Shown: one piece after another, positions 10,262 through 21,212 of the stretch | Position numbering within the stretch: the stretch's first letter is position 1 | Layout of the letters: the number at the start of each line of letters is the position of its first letter | Assembly (NCBI GenBank): GCA_025353725.1 | Contig: JANXOF010000061.1 | Location: forward strand, 124,001-188,000 | From: Polyangiaceae bacterium | Lineage (GTDB): Bacteria > Myxococcota_A > Polyangia > Polyangiales > Polyangiaceae | Direction of reading: 5' to 3' | DNA: 64,000 nt | The notes under the pieces: model-generated | Databases searched by the model: none | The model's input: the letters and a program-made list of their open reading frames with translations, nothing else | Told to the model about the DNA's origin: nothing | Translations under genes and position numbers: made by a program

Positions 10262-11280
10262 GTCGAACTCCACTTCGCAGACTCCGCGTTACAACGCGCC
10301 TCGCGGGTTTAGGGATGCTCGCCGCGACTACATTCGTAAGCGTCGGGCAAACGCAAGCGCAGCTCGCGCAGCCCAGCGCTACGAATGAAGGGCGCGCGGA
10401 AACACTCTTTCGAGCAGGCGAAAGAAACTTCGATTCGGGGCAGTTCAAAGAGGCTTGCGGTGATTTCGCAGAGAGTCTCCGGCTAGGACCGAAGCTGGGC
10501 ACGTTGCTCAATCTGGCGCTTTGTCACGAAACGGTCGGAAGGACCGCTACGGCGTGGAGTGAGTTTCACCACGCGAGTGCGTGGGCCGCTCAAAATGGTC
10601 AGAAAGACCGGCAAGACTTCGCGCGGAGACATGCCCTAGTACTTGAAGCAAAACTCCCGCGCATTTTGCTTCAGTTGCCCACCGATCGAGCGATAGGGTC
10701 GGTCGACATCGACGGTGAGCCTCTTCCTGACTCACGCTGGTATTTGCCCGTCTTTCTGGATCCAGGCGAACATTCCGTCACGCTCAGCGCTCCTGGTAAG
10801 CAACGCGGCATCGTGAAATTCCGCGTCGTCGCTTCGCCCACGGAACAACTCGTCAGTGTGCCTGCCCTCGACGATGAGCGACAGGCCGAACCCTTGCCTT
10901 CCCCGAAGGCCGTGCCTGCATCCGACCCCGACCGCGTCCGTCGAATCGTGAGTTACGCGACCCTCGGAGTCGGAGTTGGGAGCCTTGCCGCGGGAACCAC
11001 GTTCGGAATTTTGGCAATCGGTAAGCGCGACGAAATTGGCTCGCGTTGCGTGGCCGCCCGTTGCACGGAGGCCGGCGCGCAGCTCTACCGCGATGCACAG
11101 GCTAGCGCGGGGTTGGCCACGGTAAGTCTTGCGGTCGGCGTTGTCGCAAGCGCCGTTGGCACGTGGCTCCTAGCGACCAGTCGATCTCGAAGCCCAGGAA
11201 TTCCCGCGCCGTCCCGCATCGGACTCTCCTCCCGCGCAGACGTCAAGGGTGCGGCATTCGGCGTATGGGGCACTTTTTGA
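10258..11280 (+). CDS. TPR/PEGA-like exported protein, partner of upstream kinase
   Basis: ATGA overlap with the kinase. Signal peptide, 'FRAGERNFDSGQFKEACGDFAESLRL' TPR-like, 'SVDIDGEPLPDSRWYLPVFLDPGEHSVTLSAPG' PEGA-like, late TM segments. Confidence 0.75.
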   Translation: MSRTPLRRLRVTTRLAGLGMLAATTFVSVGQTQAQLAQPSATNEGRAETLFRAGERNFDSGQFKEACGDFAESLRLGPKLGTLLNLALCHETVGRTATAWSEFHHASAWAAQNGQKDRQDFARRHALVLEAKLPRILLQLPTDRAIGSVDIDGEPLPDSRWYLPVFLDPGEHSVTLSAPGKQRGIVKFRVVASPTEQLVSVPALDDERQAEPLPSPKAVPASDPDRVRRIVSYATLGVGVGSLAAGTTFGILAIGKRDEIGSRCVAARCTEAGAQLYRDAQASAGLATVSLAVGVVASAVGTWLLATSRSRSPGIPAPSRIGLSSRADVKGAAFGVWGTF

Positions 11281-11450
11281 GGCGTTTCCGCGGCGCAATC
11301 GTGATCGCGTTCGGTGCGTTGAGCCTCGGCGTGGCGGGGTGTTCGTGGGTTCTTGGCGTGGCGGACGACCCCGTTCTGGTCGACGACGGCTCGCCCGACG
11401 CGAACCTGCAGCCTTACCTTGCCTCAGACGCGAAGGCTGAGGCCGAGTAG
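11265..11450 (+). CDS. Short lipoprotein
   Basis: MGHFLRRFRGAIVIAFGALSLGVAGCSWVLGVADDP; lipobox GVAGC. Confidence 0.5.
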   Translation: MGHFLRRFRGAIVIAFGALSLGVAGCSWVLGVADDPVLVDDGSPDANLQPYLASDAKAEAE

Positions 11451-11461
11451 CATGGAGCGAA

Positions 11462-12067
11462 GTGGCGCTTCCTGACGACGTCGAAGCCAAGTTGCTCGAG
11501 CGGCTAACCGCACGCGAGCCGCGCGCGTTCAACGAACTCGTTACGACGTACGGTCGCCGCGTTTCAGCGCTCGTTTTTAGGATGCTTGGCAATCGAGCGG
11601 AGGCCGAGGACATCACGCAAGAAGTCTTCGTGCAGGTCTTCAAAGCGATTGGCACATTCCGGGGCGAATCGAAGCTCTCGACGTGGATTTACCGAATCGC
11701 CGTCAACCTTTGTAAAAACCGTTCAAAGTACCTCCGAGTTCGCCACGCGAATGAGCAAGACGAACTCGAGGCGGTCGTGGAGCGCGTCGACTTGGGCGAG
11801 GCGCGGCGGGCGAATGTGGCGCACATCGAGAGGCCTGATGAGGCCATGGCCGGTCGGCAAGTCGAGAAGATCGTCCAAGACGCTATCTTAAAGATAGAGC
11901 CTGGTTTCCGTGAGTGCTTGATCCTTCGCGATGTTGAGGAGTTGAGCTACGAGGAGATTGGCCAGATTACGGGACTCGCTGCCGGCACGGTAAAAAGTAA
12001 AATATTCAGGGCACGAGCCCAACTCAAGGAGATCGTCGAACGTGAGCTCGGCGAGAAGATTCGATGA
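11462..12067 (+). CDS. ECF-type RNA polymerase sigma factor (RpoE/sigma-24-like)
   Basis: Sigma-70 region 2 'RVSALVFRMLGNRAEAEDITQEVFVQVFKAIGTFRGESKLSTWIYRIAVNLCKNR' and region 4 'REC LILRDVEELSYEEIGQITGLAAGTVKSKIFRARAQLKE'. Confidence 0.95.
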   Translation: MALPDDVEAKLLERLTAREPRAFNELVTTYGRRVSALVFRMLGNRAEAEDITQEVFVQVFKAIGTFRGESKLSTWIYRIAVNLCKNRSKYLRVRHANEQDELEAVVERVDLGEARRANVAHIERPDEAMAGRQVEKIVQDAILKIEPGFRECLILRDVEELSYEEIGQITGLAAGTVKSKIFRARAQLKEIVERELGEKIR

Positions 12068-12384
12068 CCGACGCGCCTGAAGGCCGCAGACCGGAGGAGC
12101 CTTCGCGAGAGGGAATCGACGACCTCGAATTGCCTGAGTTGCCTGAGGTGAGTGCGCTGCTGAAGCGCTCACTCGGTTCGGTGCGCCACGACGACGACAG
12201 AGACCGCTTTTTACTCGCTTCCGTTCAGCGGAAGCTCCGCCAGCGCTCCAAAGGAAAGTTCTATGCGGACGGTTGGAGTACGGGCGCGTCGCGCGTGAAT
12301 TATGCGCTCGTCGCGGCGGTCATGCTCGTCGTGATCGTGGCCGTTTATCTCACCCTCGGTCCGACCGGCGTTTCCTTTCACTAA
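12064..12384 (+). CDS. Single-pass membrane protein, candidate anti-sigma or sigma-associated protein
   Basis: ATGA overlap with the ECF sigma gene; acidic N-terminus and one C-terminal TM (VNYALVAAVMLVVIVAVYLTLG). Confidence 0.55.
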   Translation: MTDAPEGRRPEEPSREGIDDLELPELPEVSALLKRSLGSVRHDDDRDRFLLASVQRKLRQRSKGKFYADGWSTGASRVNYALVAAVMLVVIVAVYLTLGPTGVSFH

Positions 12385-12488
12385 AGGCGCGATACACGCT
12401 CTGTCGGTACTTCGCGACCCGTCGTCGCACTACACGAGGCCTATAGGTACTCGAGTCCTTATTTTAGGGCCCGCGGTACACTGGCCCG

Positions 12489-13236
<748 letters not shown>

Positions 13237-13258
13237 GTTAAGGTAGTAGAGTCTTCTC

Positions 13259-14014
13259 ATGAGGCGCCCTGGCGCGGTTGCAGTCGCGTGGGAAATCTTC
13301 AAGAAGGACGTTCTTATCGAGCGTCGTACCGGCGAAATTGTCGCGACCGCGGGGGTGTTTTCGATTGTCGTCGGGTTCCTCGCGAGCATGGCGTTTCATG
13401 TCAGTGAGAAGACGAACGCCGCGACGGCTGCCGGGACCATCTGGATCACGATCTTCTTCGCCGCGACGCTCTCGTTTGGACGTATTTGGCAGCGGGAGCG
13501 CGAGGAGTCGGCGCTCACCGGACTCTTGGTCGCACCCATCCCGCGTGGGTCGATCTTCGTCGGCAAAGCGCTCGCGACGTTCGGGATGATTCTCGTGATC
13601 GAGATTCCGCTCGTCTTGCTTTGTCTTTTGCTGTTTCAAATCGATTTTTCGAACGGATTCGGCCTCCTTAATGCCACGCAGGATCCGCTCGCGCAGGCAA
13701 CCTCCGGTGCCGAGCTCCATGTTCATGTGGAGGCGTTTGTCGCCCTTCTCATCATGGGGACAGCGTCGCTCTCTTTCGTCGGGACGCTTTTCGGCGCGAT
13801 GACCGTTCGAACTCGCGCCCGCGACCTCGTGCTCGCGATCGTGCTCTTTCCTTTGCTTTCACCGGTCCTCATCTGCGGCGTTGTTGGCACGCGCAAAGCC
13901 TTCGAACTCCAGCCGTTCGACAGTTATTCAGGATTTCTCGGTTTGATGGCGATGTCGATGGCCATTACCCTTACGCTCGGTATTGGCCTCTTCGGTGCGC
14001 TCGTTGACGATTGA
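13259..14014 (+). CDS. ccmB: Heme exporter protein CcmB (ABC permease, cytochrome c maturation)
   Basis: Six-TM pattern; 'WITIFFAATLSFGRIWQREREESALTGLLVAPIPRGSIFVGKALATF' typical of CcmB. Confidence 0.85.
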   Translation: MRRPGAVAVAWEIFKKDVLIERRTGEIVATAGVFSIVVGFLASMAFHVSEKTNAATAAGTIWITIFFAATLSFGRIWQREREESALTGLLVAPIPRGSIFVGKALATFGMILVIEIPLVLLCLLLFQIDFSNGFGLLNATQDPLAQATSGAELHVHVEAFVALLIMGTASLSFVGTLFGAMTVRTRARDLVLAIVLFPLLSPVLICGVVGTRKAFELQPFDSYSGFLGLMAMSMAITLTLGIGLFGALVDD

Positions 14015-14031
14015 CGATTGACTACAACGCG

Positions 14032-15315
14032 CTAATCGCTCTGAATGACGGAGGCGAGCTCGGAGGCTTGCGCGTCAATCTGGGTCGCATCGAGCGCCAA
14101 CCCTGTCATCTCGCCAAGGGCATACACACCGGGCGCGATGCGACCATGCTCGGTTTGCACGACGTAGCCGCTTGGTCCAAGGCTCACGCGTGCGCCCGCT
14201 TGCGCGGCGAGCTCGTACGCGGGGGCGCGAGGAGCATCCACCAGTAAGGCATCGGCGTCGTATCTCTTCTCGTCGCCCGCGGCATTACGCACGACTACGC
14301 CGCGGACGCGACTCGAGCCGCGAACGCGCACGGGTTCTCCCTCGACAACAAGCGCTTTTTGGTCGCTCACGGCCGCGAGAGCGCTCGCATAGGAGGCTCC
14401 GAAGGGACCACCACCGGGCGACGTTACGACCACGATTCGGGAGCCGACCACAACGCCTCGTGCGAGCAGCCAACCCGCGGCGCGAGCGCTCATGACACCG
14501 GGCACGTCGTTTCCCTCAAACGCGAGCGCGCCGTCGTGCGCGCCGCACGCGAACACGAGCGTCCGCGCCTCGATTACCTCCGCGCCGAGAGGGCCGACGA
14601 CGAGCAAATCGCGCCCGTACATTCCGCCCGCAACCGTCTGGTGGCGCATCGTAATCGCGCCAACGGATACTTTTTGCATGAAGAATGCACGTGTCGGCTC
14701 GAAGCGATGCGCGTCGTGAGGGTCGAGCGCGGTCGTGCCTCCTCCGGGAGTCAGGTTTTCATCGATCACCTCGACGGCGCGACCGGCGTGCGCGAGGCGA
14801 GAGGCTATGGCCATGCCCGACGGGCCCGCCCCAATCACGACGACGTCGGGTTGGCGGCGGACGGCAGTGCGCTGGGGTTGCGGTGCGACTGGCAACTTGC
14901 CCAGTCCGGCAACCCTTCGCGCAAAGGCCTGCATGACAGTTTGAACGCCAGGCACCCCCGCAAAGAGCTCATGGTGATTCATGCCTCCCGGGAAAAACCA
15001 GTCGGTGACACGAAGGAGGTCGACGTCGCGTGAGCCGAGCCTATTTTGCGAGACCACGACGGTTCCGTCAGCCACGGGAACCTGGCAGGTCATTACGTTC
15101 GGTACGTTGTCGACACGGGCGAGGCAGCCGTCACACGCGGCGCGCATACACGACGGGCCGCGCGGGCGATGAAACTTAGGGCTGCGCGCGAGCGTCATGT
15201 GACCCGCGGCGAGCAGTGCGGCGGCGATAGGCTCGCCTCGCTCCGCGCGGATTGCCTTTCCGTCGAGCGTGAGGGTTACGGGATCCCGGAGCGGAGACAG
15301 GCGGCCTGACGACAC
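14032..15315 (-). CDS. FAD-dependent oxidoreductase with N-terminal 2Fe-2S-type domain (sarcosine oxidase alpha-like)
   Basis: 'PSCMRAACDGCLARVDNVPNVMTCQVPV' Cys pattern, then 'DVVVIGAGPSGMAIASRLAHAGRAVEVID' FAD-binding. Confidence 0.85.
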   Translation of the reverse strand: MSSGRLSPLRDPVTLTLDGKAIRAERGEPIAAALLAAGHMTLARSPKFHRPRGPSCMRAACDGCLARVDNVPNVMTCQVPVADGTVVVSQNRLGSRDVDLLRVTDWFFPGGMNHHELFAGVPGVQTVMQAFARRVAGLGKLPVAPQPQRTAVRRQPDVVVIGAGPSGMAIASRLAHAGRAVEVIDENLTPGGGTTALDPHDAHRFEPTRAFFMQKVSVGAITMRHQTVAGGMYGRDLLVVGPLGAEVIEARTLVFACGAHDGALAFEGNDVPGVMSARAAGWLLARGVVVGSRIVVVTSPGGGPFGASYASALAAVSDQKALVVEGEPVRVRGSSRVRGVVVRNAAGDEKRYDADALLVDAPRAPAYELAAQAGARVSLGPSGYVVQTEHGRIAPGVYALGEMTGLALDATQIDAQASELASVIQSD

Positions 15316-15450
15316 GACGCGCGAAGCCTAGCAGCTCGAGGTCACGCTGAGGGGGTCGACACGCAGAAGGGCCCAACCGGCGCCTCAGCTCTTTACTTTC
15401 GACGCACGACTAAAGACAGTGCAGGACTTCTAAATGGCGACGCAGAACCT

Positions 15451-16032
15451 ATGAAGGAAAACCTTGGCGTGTTTGGAGGGAGTTTCAATCCTCCGCACAT
15501 GGCTCATCTTCTTGCGGTGACGGTCGCTCTCGCACGGTTCGAGCTCGAGCGGATTCTCGTCGTGCCGACGTTTCGACACCCGTTCGCGAAAGAACTTGCG
15601 CCTTACAAGGATCGCGTCGTGATGTGCGAACTCGCGATGGGGTGGCTACCGGGGGTCGAGGTCTCACGCGTCGAGGAGGAACTTGGTGGCGAGAGTCGCA
15701 CGCTGCGCACGCTCGAACATCTTCGCGCGCAGCATCCTGAAGCCTCTTTGCGTTTTATTATGGGCGCCGACCTTGTCGTCGAGGCGCCGAAGTGGTTCGG
15801 CTTCGAGCGCATCGTGCAGCTCGCACCGCCTATCGTTCTTGGCCGCGTCGGCGTGACGTATCCGGGAGCTCCACCCGCGGTGCTTCCAGCGATCTCGAGC
15901 ACGGAGGTCCGCGCGATGATCGCCGAAAGTCGGTGGGAGGACGCGGCTCCCTGGGTTCCGCGAAAGGTGCTCGACCACGCGCGCTTGCGACGGCTCTACG
16001 AACCTTTACGCGGCGACGACCCTTCGTCATGA
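15451..16032 (+). CDS. nadD: Nicotinate-nucleotide adenylyltransferase
   Basis: MKENLGVFGGSFNPPHMAHLL nucleotidyltransferase signature; 'ISSTEVRAMI' near the C-terminus. Confidence 0.88.
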   Translation: MKENLGVFGGSFNPPHMAHLLAVTVALARFELERILVVPTFRHPFAKELAPYKDRVVMCELAMGWLPGVEVSRVEEELGGESRTLRTLEHLRAQHPEASLRFIMGADLVVEAPKWFGFERIVQLAPPIVLGRVGVTYPGAPPAVLPAISSTEVRAMIAESRWEDAAPWVPRKVLDHARLRRLYEPLRGDDPSS

Positions 16033-16039
16033 GATCGAC

Positions 16040-16870
16040 ATGAAGGTTTTTATTCTCGGTGCTGGAAAAGTCGGGTCGGCGCTCGCGCGCGCGCTCAAGA
16101 GCTATGGCGACAGCGTGACGCTCCGCGCAGCGCGAAAGGGCGTGCCATCGACACGCATTGACGCCGATGTTCTTGTCCTTGCGGTGCGCGAGCGTGAGCT
16201 TGGGCGCCTCGCCGCCGACCTCGCCGCGTCGGGTGTCCTCAAGCGCAATGCCATCGTCGTTCACAATGCGGGTTCGCTTTCGGCTGAAGCTCTCGCGCCT
16301 CTTCGATGTGCGTGCGCGGGCGTTGCGCAAATGCATCCCATGATCTCGTTCGCTTCGACGGCATTCGTCCCGACACTCACGCGCGGCCACTGCCACGTGA
16401 AGGGTGACGCGCTTGCGGAAAAGCGTGCGCGCACGCTCGCGAAGCACCTGGGAATGACCCCGCGTAGTTTCGCGCAGCTCGACGTCGTGGGCTATCACGC
16501 CGCGGCCGGGCTCGTCGCCAACGGCGCGGCTGCACTCGCCGCACTTGGCGCAGAGTTGCTTGTGCTTTCCGGAGTTCCCAGAAGCGATACCGCAAAGATG
16601 CTTGGGCCCTTGTTGCGGTCGGTGGCGGAAAACGTCGAGAAGCTTGGTTTTCCTCACGCCTTGACGGGCCCAGTCCGCCGTGGCGACGCCGCGGGGATGG
16701 AGCGTCAGATTCACCTGCTCGCCGCGCGCCTACCGACGGCCGTTCCGCTTTTTGTCGCGAGTGCGCTTGCCCAGCTTCCGCTCGCACGGGTCATCGGTGA
16801 CGCCACGCCGGAAGCGTTCGATGAGCTCGAGGCCCTCCTCGCCTCGAAAAGCAACGTTCAAATCGTGTAG
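16040..16870 (+). CDS. Rossmann-like and DUF2520 domain protein
   Basis: MKVFILGAGKVGSALARALKSYGDSVTL (Rossmann), then 'HPMISFAS' and a DUF2520-like C-terminus. Confidence 0.8.
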   Translation: MKVFILGAGKVGSALARALKSYGDSVTLRAARKGVPSTRIDADVLVLAVRERELGRLAADLAASGVLKRNAIVVHNAGSLSAEALAPLRCACAGVAQMHPMISFASTAFVPTLTRGHCHVKGDALAEKRARTLAKHLGMTPRSFAQLDVVGYHAAAGLVANGAAALAALGAELLVLSGVPRSDTAKMLGPLLRSVAENVEKLGFPHALTGPVRRGDAAGMERQIHLLAARLPTAVPLFVASALAQLPLARVIGDATPEAFDELEALLASKSNVQIV

Positions 16871-17005
16871 CAGGTGCGCGTCGAGACGCCCGAAATTTCC
16901 TACGTTGTGTGCACTTTCGTAGCTCGAGCCGCTCTCGTTGGGAGACGTGACGGAGGCGGGCGCCCTCCTTGAACAGGCCGAGCTTTCGACTACCGTGTCC
17001 CGCGC

Positions 17006-20000
17006 TTGGCCCTCCCCGCAAGACCCCCACTTTTTTCGGTCGCTATCTCAGACGTGGGCTCGGGCGTAGCCGCCGGGCTGCCCGTATCGCCCGTATCGCC
17101 GCCCTTGCCTTCGCGAGCGTCGGCCACGGCGACAGCGCGAGACTCACTGCACGTTTCAGGAGCCTCTGCCGACGAGCGACCGGAGGCGTGCGACCGAGGC
17201 TTTTCGGCGTTTGACGAATGGCTCACGTCGAGCGCGGGCATGGGAGTCGTCGTTTTACGCGTTCCGGCGTCCATCCAGCTCGCCGTGGTCGCGCACACGC
17301 GGCGTCGCTTGCGCGCGCGCGCGGTGGCTACGCTTGATGTTTTTAGCGATGCTCGCACGCGCGTCTACGTGCCTCTTTTTCGCGAATTAGCGACGCATTT
17401 GGGGCTCGGGCTCGTGCCGGGCGACCCTCAGGCGTGCGCGGAGGTGGTGGCTCAGGCTGCCTCGGCAAAGCGAACCGCCGTTCTCGCGCCGCTGCCGATC
17501 GCAGGGTCGTGGGATTTCGCGGTCGCGACCGAATTCGCTCTCGCTTCGTCCGATCAAGCCCGCGTTTTCGTGACGCCGAACGATGCGCCAAGGTGGGACT
17601 CGGCGCGCGTCTTCGAGATCGACGCCGTCCTCACCGCTTCGGACAAGGTCCGCTGGCTGCGCGCGATAGCGGAAGAGGCGCAAGACGAACTGCCGACGAA
17701 CGATGTTGCAGCCCTTGAGGCTTGGTGGGCACGGGCTCGTCGCGCCGTTCCGGTCGAACGCGCGCTGTCGAGCGTTCTAAGCATTCCCAGTTCGCTGAGC
17801 ACATCCGCCCGTGAACTCGTCACCTGCCTTGCGCTCGCGGGGCGCTCACTTTCCCCCGGTTCGCTTTCAAGACTCGACTCGAAAAGCGACGGGCTCGAGG
17901 GCGACGTTCAGGAGTTGGTCGCCTTAGGGCTTGTCTTTCGTCACGGAGATCTCCTCTCCTTGACGGCAGCGTCGGACTTCGGCGCGCTCGAGGCGCAAGC
18001 CCTTGAGTCCGATCGATCCGCAGCGGCGAATGTACTCGTCGACGGGGGAGGCTTCGAGCCTGATCCGTGGGCGTACGCCCGCGCTGCCGAGCTGCGTATT
18101 CCGGTCGATGCGTCCAGTGGACCGCAAGGCGTTGAGGCCGCCGACGCTACATTCGAACAAGCGCTTCGTGGGTGTGGCGACGAGACGGCCGCCGCGGAGA
18201 TTGCGTCGCGCTGGTTCGATGTCGTCGCGCGCATCGGGGGGGAACGCGGCTTGTTCCTGCGCATGAAGGGGGCTCGGCGCGCACTTACCATGGGGGACGC
18301 CTTCGAGGCTCAGCGGTGGTGCGAGAGCGCGATGGCGGTCGAGCCCGAGAGTCCAGCCGTGGCGCTGCTCATGGGTCGAACGCTCATGCAACGTGGTGAT
18401 TTTGTATCCGCGCGCGTCTCGCTGAAAAAGGCAGAAGGCGCCGCCGACAGCGACGAACTCCGAGCGAGCGTGGCCTCGGAGCTTGCTGAACTAAGTTATG
18501 TCGGTGGCGACCTTATCGCGGCTGCCTCGTACGCCCACCGCGTTCTAGAACTGGCGGTAACCGCTGCGACGCGCCTTGCAGGTCGCAATACGCTTGGCAA
18601 GATTCACCTCACCGCGGCTCGCTGGGACTGCGCCGACCAACACTTCGCCGAAGACGCGCTCACCGCTTCGGCTGCGGGAGAGCCCGTGGCCGAGCTCCGA
18701 GCGCGCCTTAACCGCGGCATTGCGCTCATGTCGAAGGGCTTGCTCGATGACGCTCGCGCGACGCTCGAACGTGTCCTCGAAGACGGCGCTCGATGGGGCC
18801 AAGATCGGGCGCGTGCCTACGCCTTCGCTAACCTCGGCGTCATCGCGTATCGCCAGCGCGACTATGGCGCTGCGCTTTCGCGTTGGGACGAAGCCATTCG
18901 CTTTCGTCAGACGCTTCGGGGACGTGTCGCGACCGCTCACACGATAGCGAACTTGGCGGAGCTCCGCTTGCGCCTCGGTCTTGTCGCCCACGCGGAGCAC
19001 GCCGTCGCGTTCGGTCGTCGCCTCCTGCTCGGGGCGTCCGTTCCTGCACGTGCCGCGCACTATCGGCGTGTGAGCGCTCAGATCGCGCTTGCCAGGCACA
19101 ATACGGACCTCGCTCGGAGAGAAATCGAAGCCGCGCAAGCGGACGCCGAGTTGTCCGGCGACAAGGGTGTTTTGAGCGCGGTCCTCTTCGTCGCGGCTCG
19201 CGTCGCCCTTGAAGACGGCGATCTGACGCGCGCGTCCGGGGCGATCGCCGAGGCGGAAAACCTGGCGACGGGCGCGCATGCCGACGCCGAAGTCGCGGTT
19301 CTTCGCGCGCATGAGCTGCGCGCACGAGGAGCACTGCCCGGTCCCGTGCTGGCGGCCGCCGTGGCAGCACTCGCGTCCGTTCGCGATTGCGGTGAAGAGG
19401 ACCTGCTCGCGGAGACTCACCTGCTGCTCGCCACGCTCTATCGTGAGGCGGGCGACGTGCGGAACGCGCAGGCTCACGGTGCGCGTGCGTGGGCTGCGTG
19501 CGACCAAGTGGCCGCGGGCCTTCCCGCAGACCTCCGTGCCGCGTTCCTCGCGAAGCCCGAGGTGATGGCCGTTTCTCGGCTTCACGCAGCGCTCGCTCAG
19601 CAACCGGTTGAACTCGAGCGCGAGCCCGAGGAAGAAGCGCCGCGTACTCAGCGACTCTTGCCGCGCGTCGAGGTGGGCCTCGGCCGCGAGATTATTGGAA
19701 CGGATCCCGAGATCCGAAACCTGCTTGTTGCGATTGGTAAAGTCGCGCGCTCGAACAGTACGGTGCTTATCCGGGGCGAGAGTGGCACGGGCAAAGAGCT
19801 GGTCGCCGAGGCTCTCCATCGCGCGAGCGAGCGAGCGACTGGACCGCTCGTAAGTGTGAATTGCGCCGCGCTCGTCGAGACTCTCCTCCTTTCCGAGCTC
19901 TTCGGACACGAGAAGGGGGCCTTCACTGGGGCGGCGGCGCGGCGGCGCGGTCGCTTCGAGATGGCCGAAGGCGGAACGCTGTTTCTCGATGAAATCGGTG

Positions 20001-20794
20001 ACATCTCGTCGCGGACGCAAATGGCGCTCCTTCGGGTTCTCCAAGAGAAAACGTTCGAACGGGTCGGGGGCGCGCATTCGATCCGCGCGAACGTCAGGGT
20101 GATCTGCGCCACGCACAGAGACCTAAAAGCGATGGTCGAGCGTGGCGAGTTCCGCGAAGACCTTTACTACCGACTCCGCGGTATCACGCTCGACGTTCCG
20201 CCGCTCAGGGCACGTCTCGGTGACTTGCCACGTATTGCGAGTCACTTGCTTGCTCGCGTGGCGACCGAGCGTTCGGAAAGGCCAAAGACACTTTCCGACG
20301 AAACCATCGAGCTGCTTCAACGGCACAGATGGCCAGGAAACATTCGCGAACTCGAGAATGTCCTTCGCGCCGTTTCGCTCTTCGCTGACGCTCAAGTCAT
20401 TACGGCGCGTGATGTCATCGACAATGTAGATGACTTTCGCAAAGGGACTCTCGCGGAGTCGCAGCCTCCGCCGTCGAGGCGGAGTGGGTTTATCGACTTA
20501 GCCTCGCCAAGCCTCCCCGCACTCTCCTTTCTCGACGGAGAGGATGACGATAAGACCTCGATCCTTCCGGAGTCCGAATCCGGTGCGACTTCGATCGCGT
20601 ACGCGCAAGTTCGACAAGGCGCGGTATCTTTGTCGGATATGAAACGGCAGATCGAACGCGATTGCATCTCGCGCGCGCTGTCGGAGACGAAGGGAAACAT
20701 TACGCGTGCGGCCGCCTTGCTCGGCATGAAACGGCCTCGCCTCTCGCAACTCGTGAAGCAGTACGGTCTCGCCGCATCCTCGGAGGGTCTATGA
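17006..20794 (+). CDS. TPR-containing sigma54-dependent transcriptional activator with degenerate NTPase-like N-terminus
   Basis: 1262 aa. C-terminal '[81 protein letters not shown]' and Fis-like HTH '[32 protein letters not shown]'; long TPR middle. Exact start uncertain (track uses TTG). Confidence 0.92.
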   Translation: MALPARPPLFSVAISDVGSGVAAGLPVSPVSPPLPSRASATATARDSLHVSGASADERPEACDRGFSAFDEWLTSSAGMGVVVLRVPASIQLAVVAHTRRRLRARAVATLDVFSDARTRVYVPLFRELATHLGLGLVPGDPQACAEVVAQAASAKRTAVLAPLPIAGSWDFAVATEFALASSDQARVFVTPNDAPRWDSARVFEIDAVLTASDKVRWLRAIAEEAQDELPTNDVAALEAWWARARRAVPVERALSSVLSIPSSLSTSARELVTCLALAGRSLSPGSLSRLDSKSDGLEGDVQELVALGLVFRHGDLLSLTAASDFGALEAQALESDRSAAANVLVDGGGFEPDPWAYARAAELRIPVDASSGPQGVEAADATFEQALRGCGDETAAAEIASRWFDVVARIGGERGLFLRMKGARRALTMGDAFEAQRWCESAMAVEPESPAVALLMGRTLMQRGDFVSARVSLKKAEGAADSDELRASVASELAELSYVGGDLIAAASYAHRVLELAVTAATRLAGRNTLGKIHLTAARWDCADQHFAEDALTASAAGEPVAELRARLNRGIALMSKGLLDDARATLERVLEDGARWGQDRARAYAFANLGVIAYRQRDYGAALSRWDEAIRFRQTLRGRVATAHTIANLAELRLRLGLVAHAEHAVAFGRRLLLGASVPARAAHYRRVSAQIALARHNTDLARREIEAAQADAELSGDKGVLSAVLFVAARVALEDGDLTRASGAIAEAENLATGAHADAEVAVLRAHELRARGALPGPVLAAAVAALASVRDCGEEDLLAETHLLLATLYREAGDVRNAQAHGARAWAACDQVAAGLPADLRAAFLAKPEVMAVSRLHAALAQQPVELEREPEEEAPRTQRLLPRVEVGLGREIIGTDPEIRNLLVAIGKVARSNSTVLIRGESGTGKELVAEALHRASERATGPLVSVNCAALVETLLLSELFGHEKGAFTGAAARRRGRFEMAEGGTLFLDEIGDISSRTQMALLRVLQEKTFERVGGAHSIRANVRVICATHRDLKAMVERGEFREDLYYRLRGITLDVPPLRARLGDLPRIASHLLARVATERSERPKTLSDETIELLQRHRWPGNIRELENVLRAVSLFADAQVITARDVIDNVDDFRKGTLAESQPPPSRRSGFIDLASPSLPALSFLDGEDDDKTSILPESESGATSIAYAQVRQGAVSLSDMKRQIERDCISRALSETKGNITRAAALLGMKRPRLSQLVKQYGLAASSEGL

Positions 20795-21168
20795 AACGCA
20801 CCTCAATCATCGCGCATTTCGTTGCCGTTTTGGCTGTCGCCCTAGCCGGCTGTTCTTCACCCTCGTCGCGTCAAGACGAGGTTGAACAGAGCGAACCGTT
20901 TGCGTTGGAGTCCGCCGTCGTGGCTCGGGCGAGCCACGAGGCTGCGAGTGCCGGGGCAACCGCCGGAGCCAGTTCAGATGCGGGTTCCGCGCGCGCCGCC
21001 GAGCCTCCCGCGCAGCCGCAAGGCTACACTGGACCGCACCCGGAGCCGTGGGTTGACCAGTTCGGACCCCACCCTGAACCGTGGAACGGCAACGGAACCG
21101 TCACTCCGCGACCCGCGCCGAGTGGGCCCAAAGAGCCGAGCGGTGGTGGGTCGCCTTCGCCGAAGTAG
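20791..21168 (+). CDS. Lipoprotein with duplicated GPHPEPW motif
   Basis: [26 protein letters not shown] (lipobox); '[23 protein letters not shown]'; ATGA overlap with upstream gene. Confidence 0.7.
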   Translation: MKRTSIIAHFVAVLAVALAGCSSPSSRQDEVEQSEPFALESAVVARASHEAASAGATAGASSDAGSARAAEPPAQPQGYTGPHPEPWVDQFGPHPEPWNGNGTVTPRPAPSGPKEPSGGGSPSPK

Positions 21169-21212
21169 CCCTCGCCTACTTCGTATCGCAACGCGCTAGG
21201 CTACGCCTCCGG

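Noticed and set aside
18545-20116. 523-aa minus-strand ORF opposite the TPR-sigma54 activator
   Set aside because: Antisense shadow ORF of a high-GC gene. The plus strand carries clear AAA+ and HTH motifs; the minus translation is Arg-rich with no recognisable domain.
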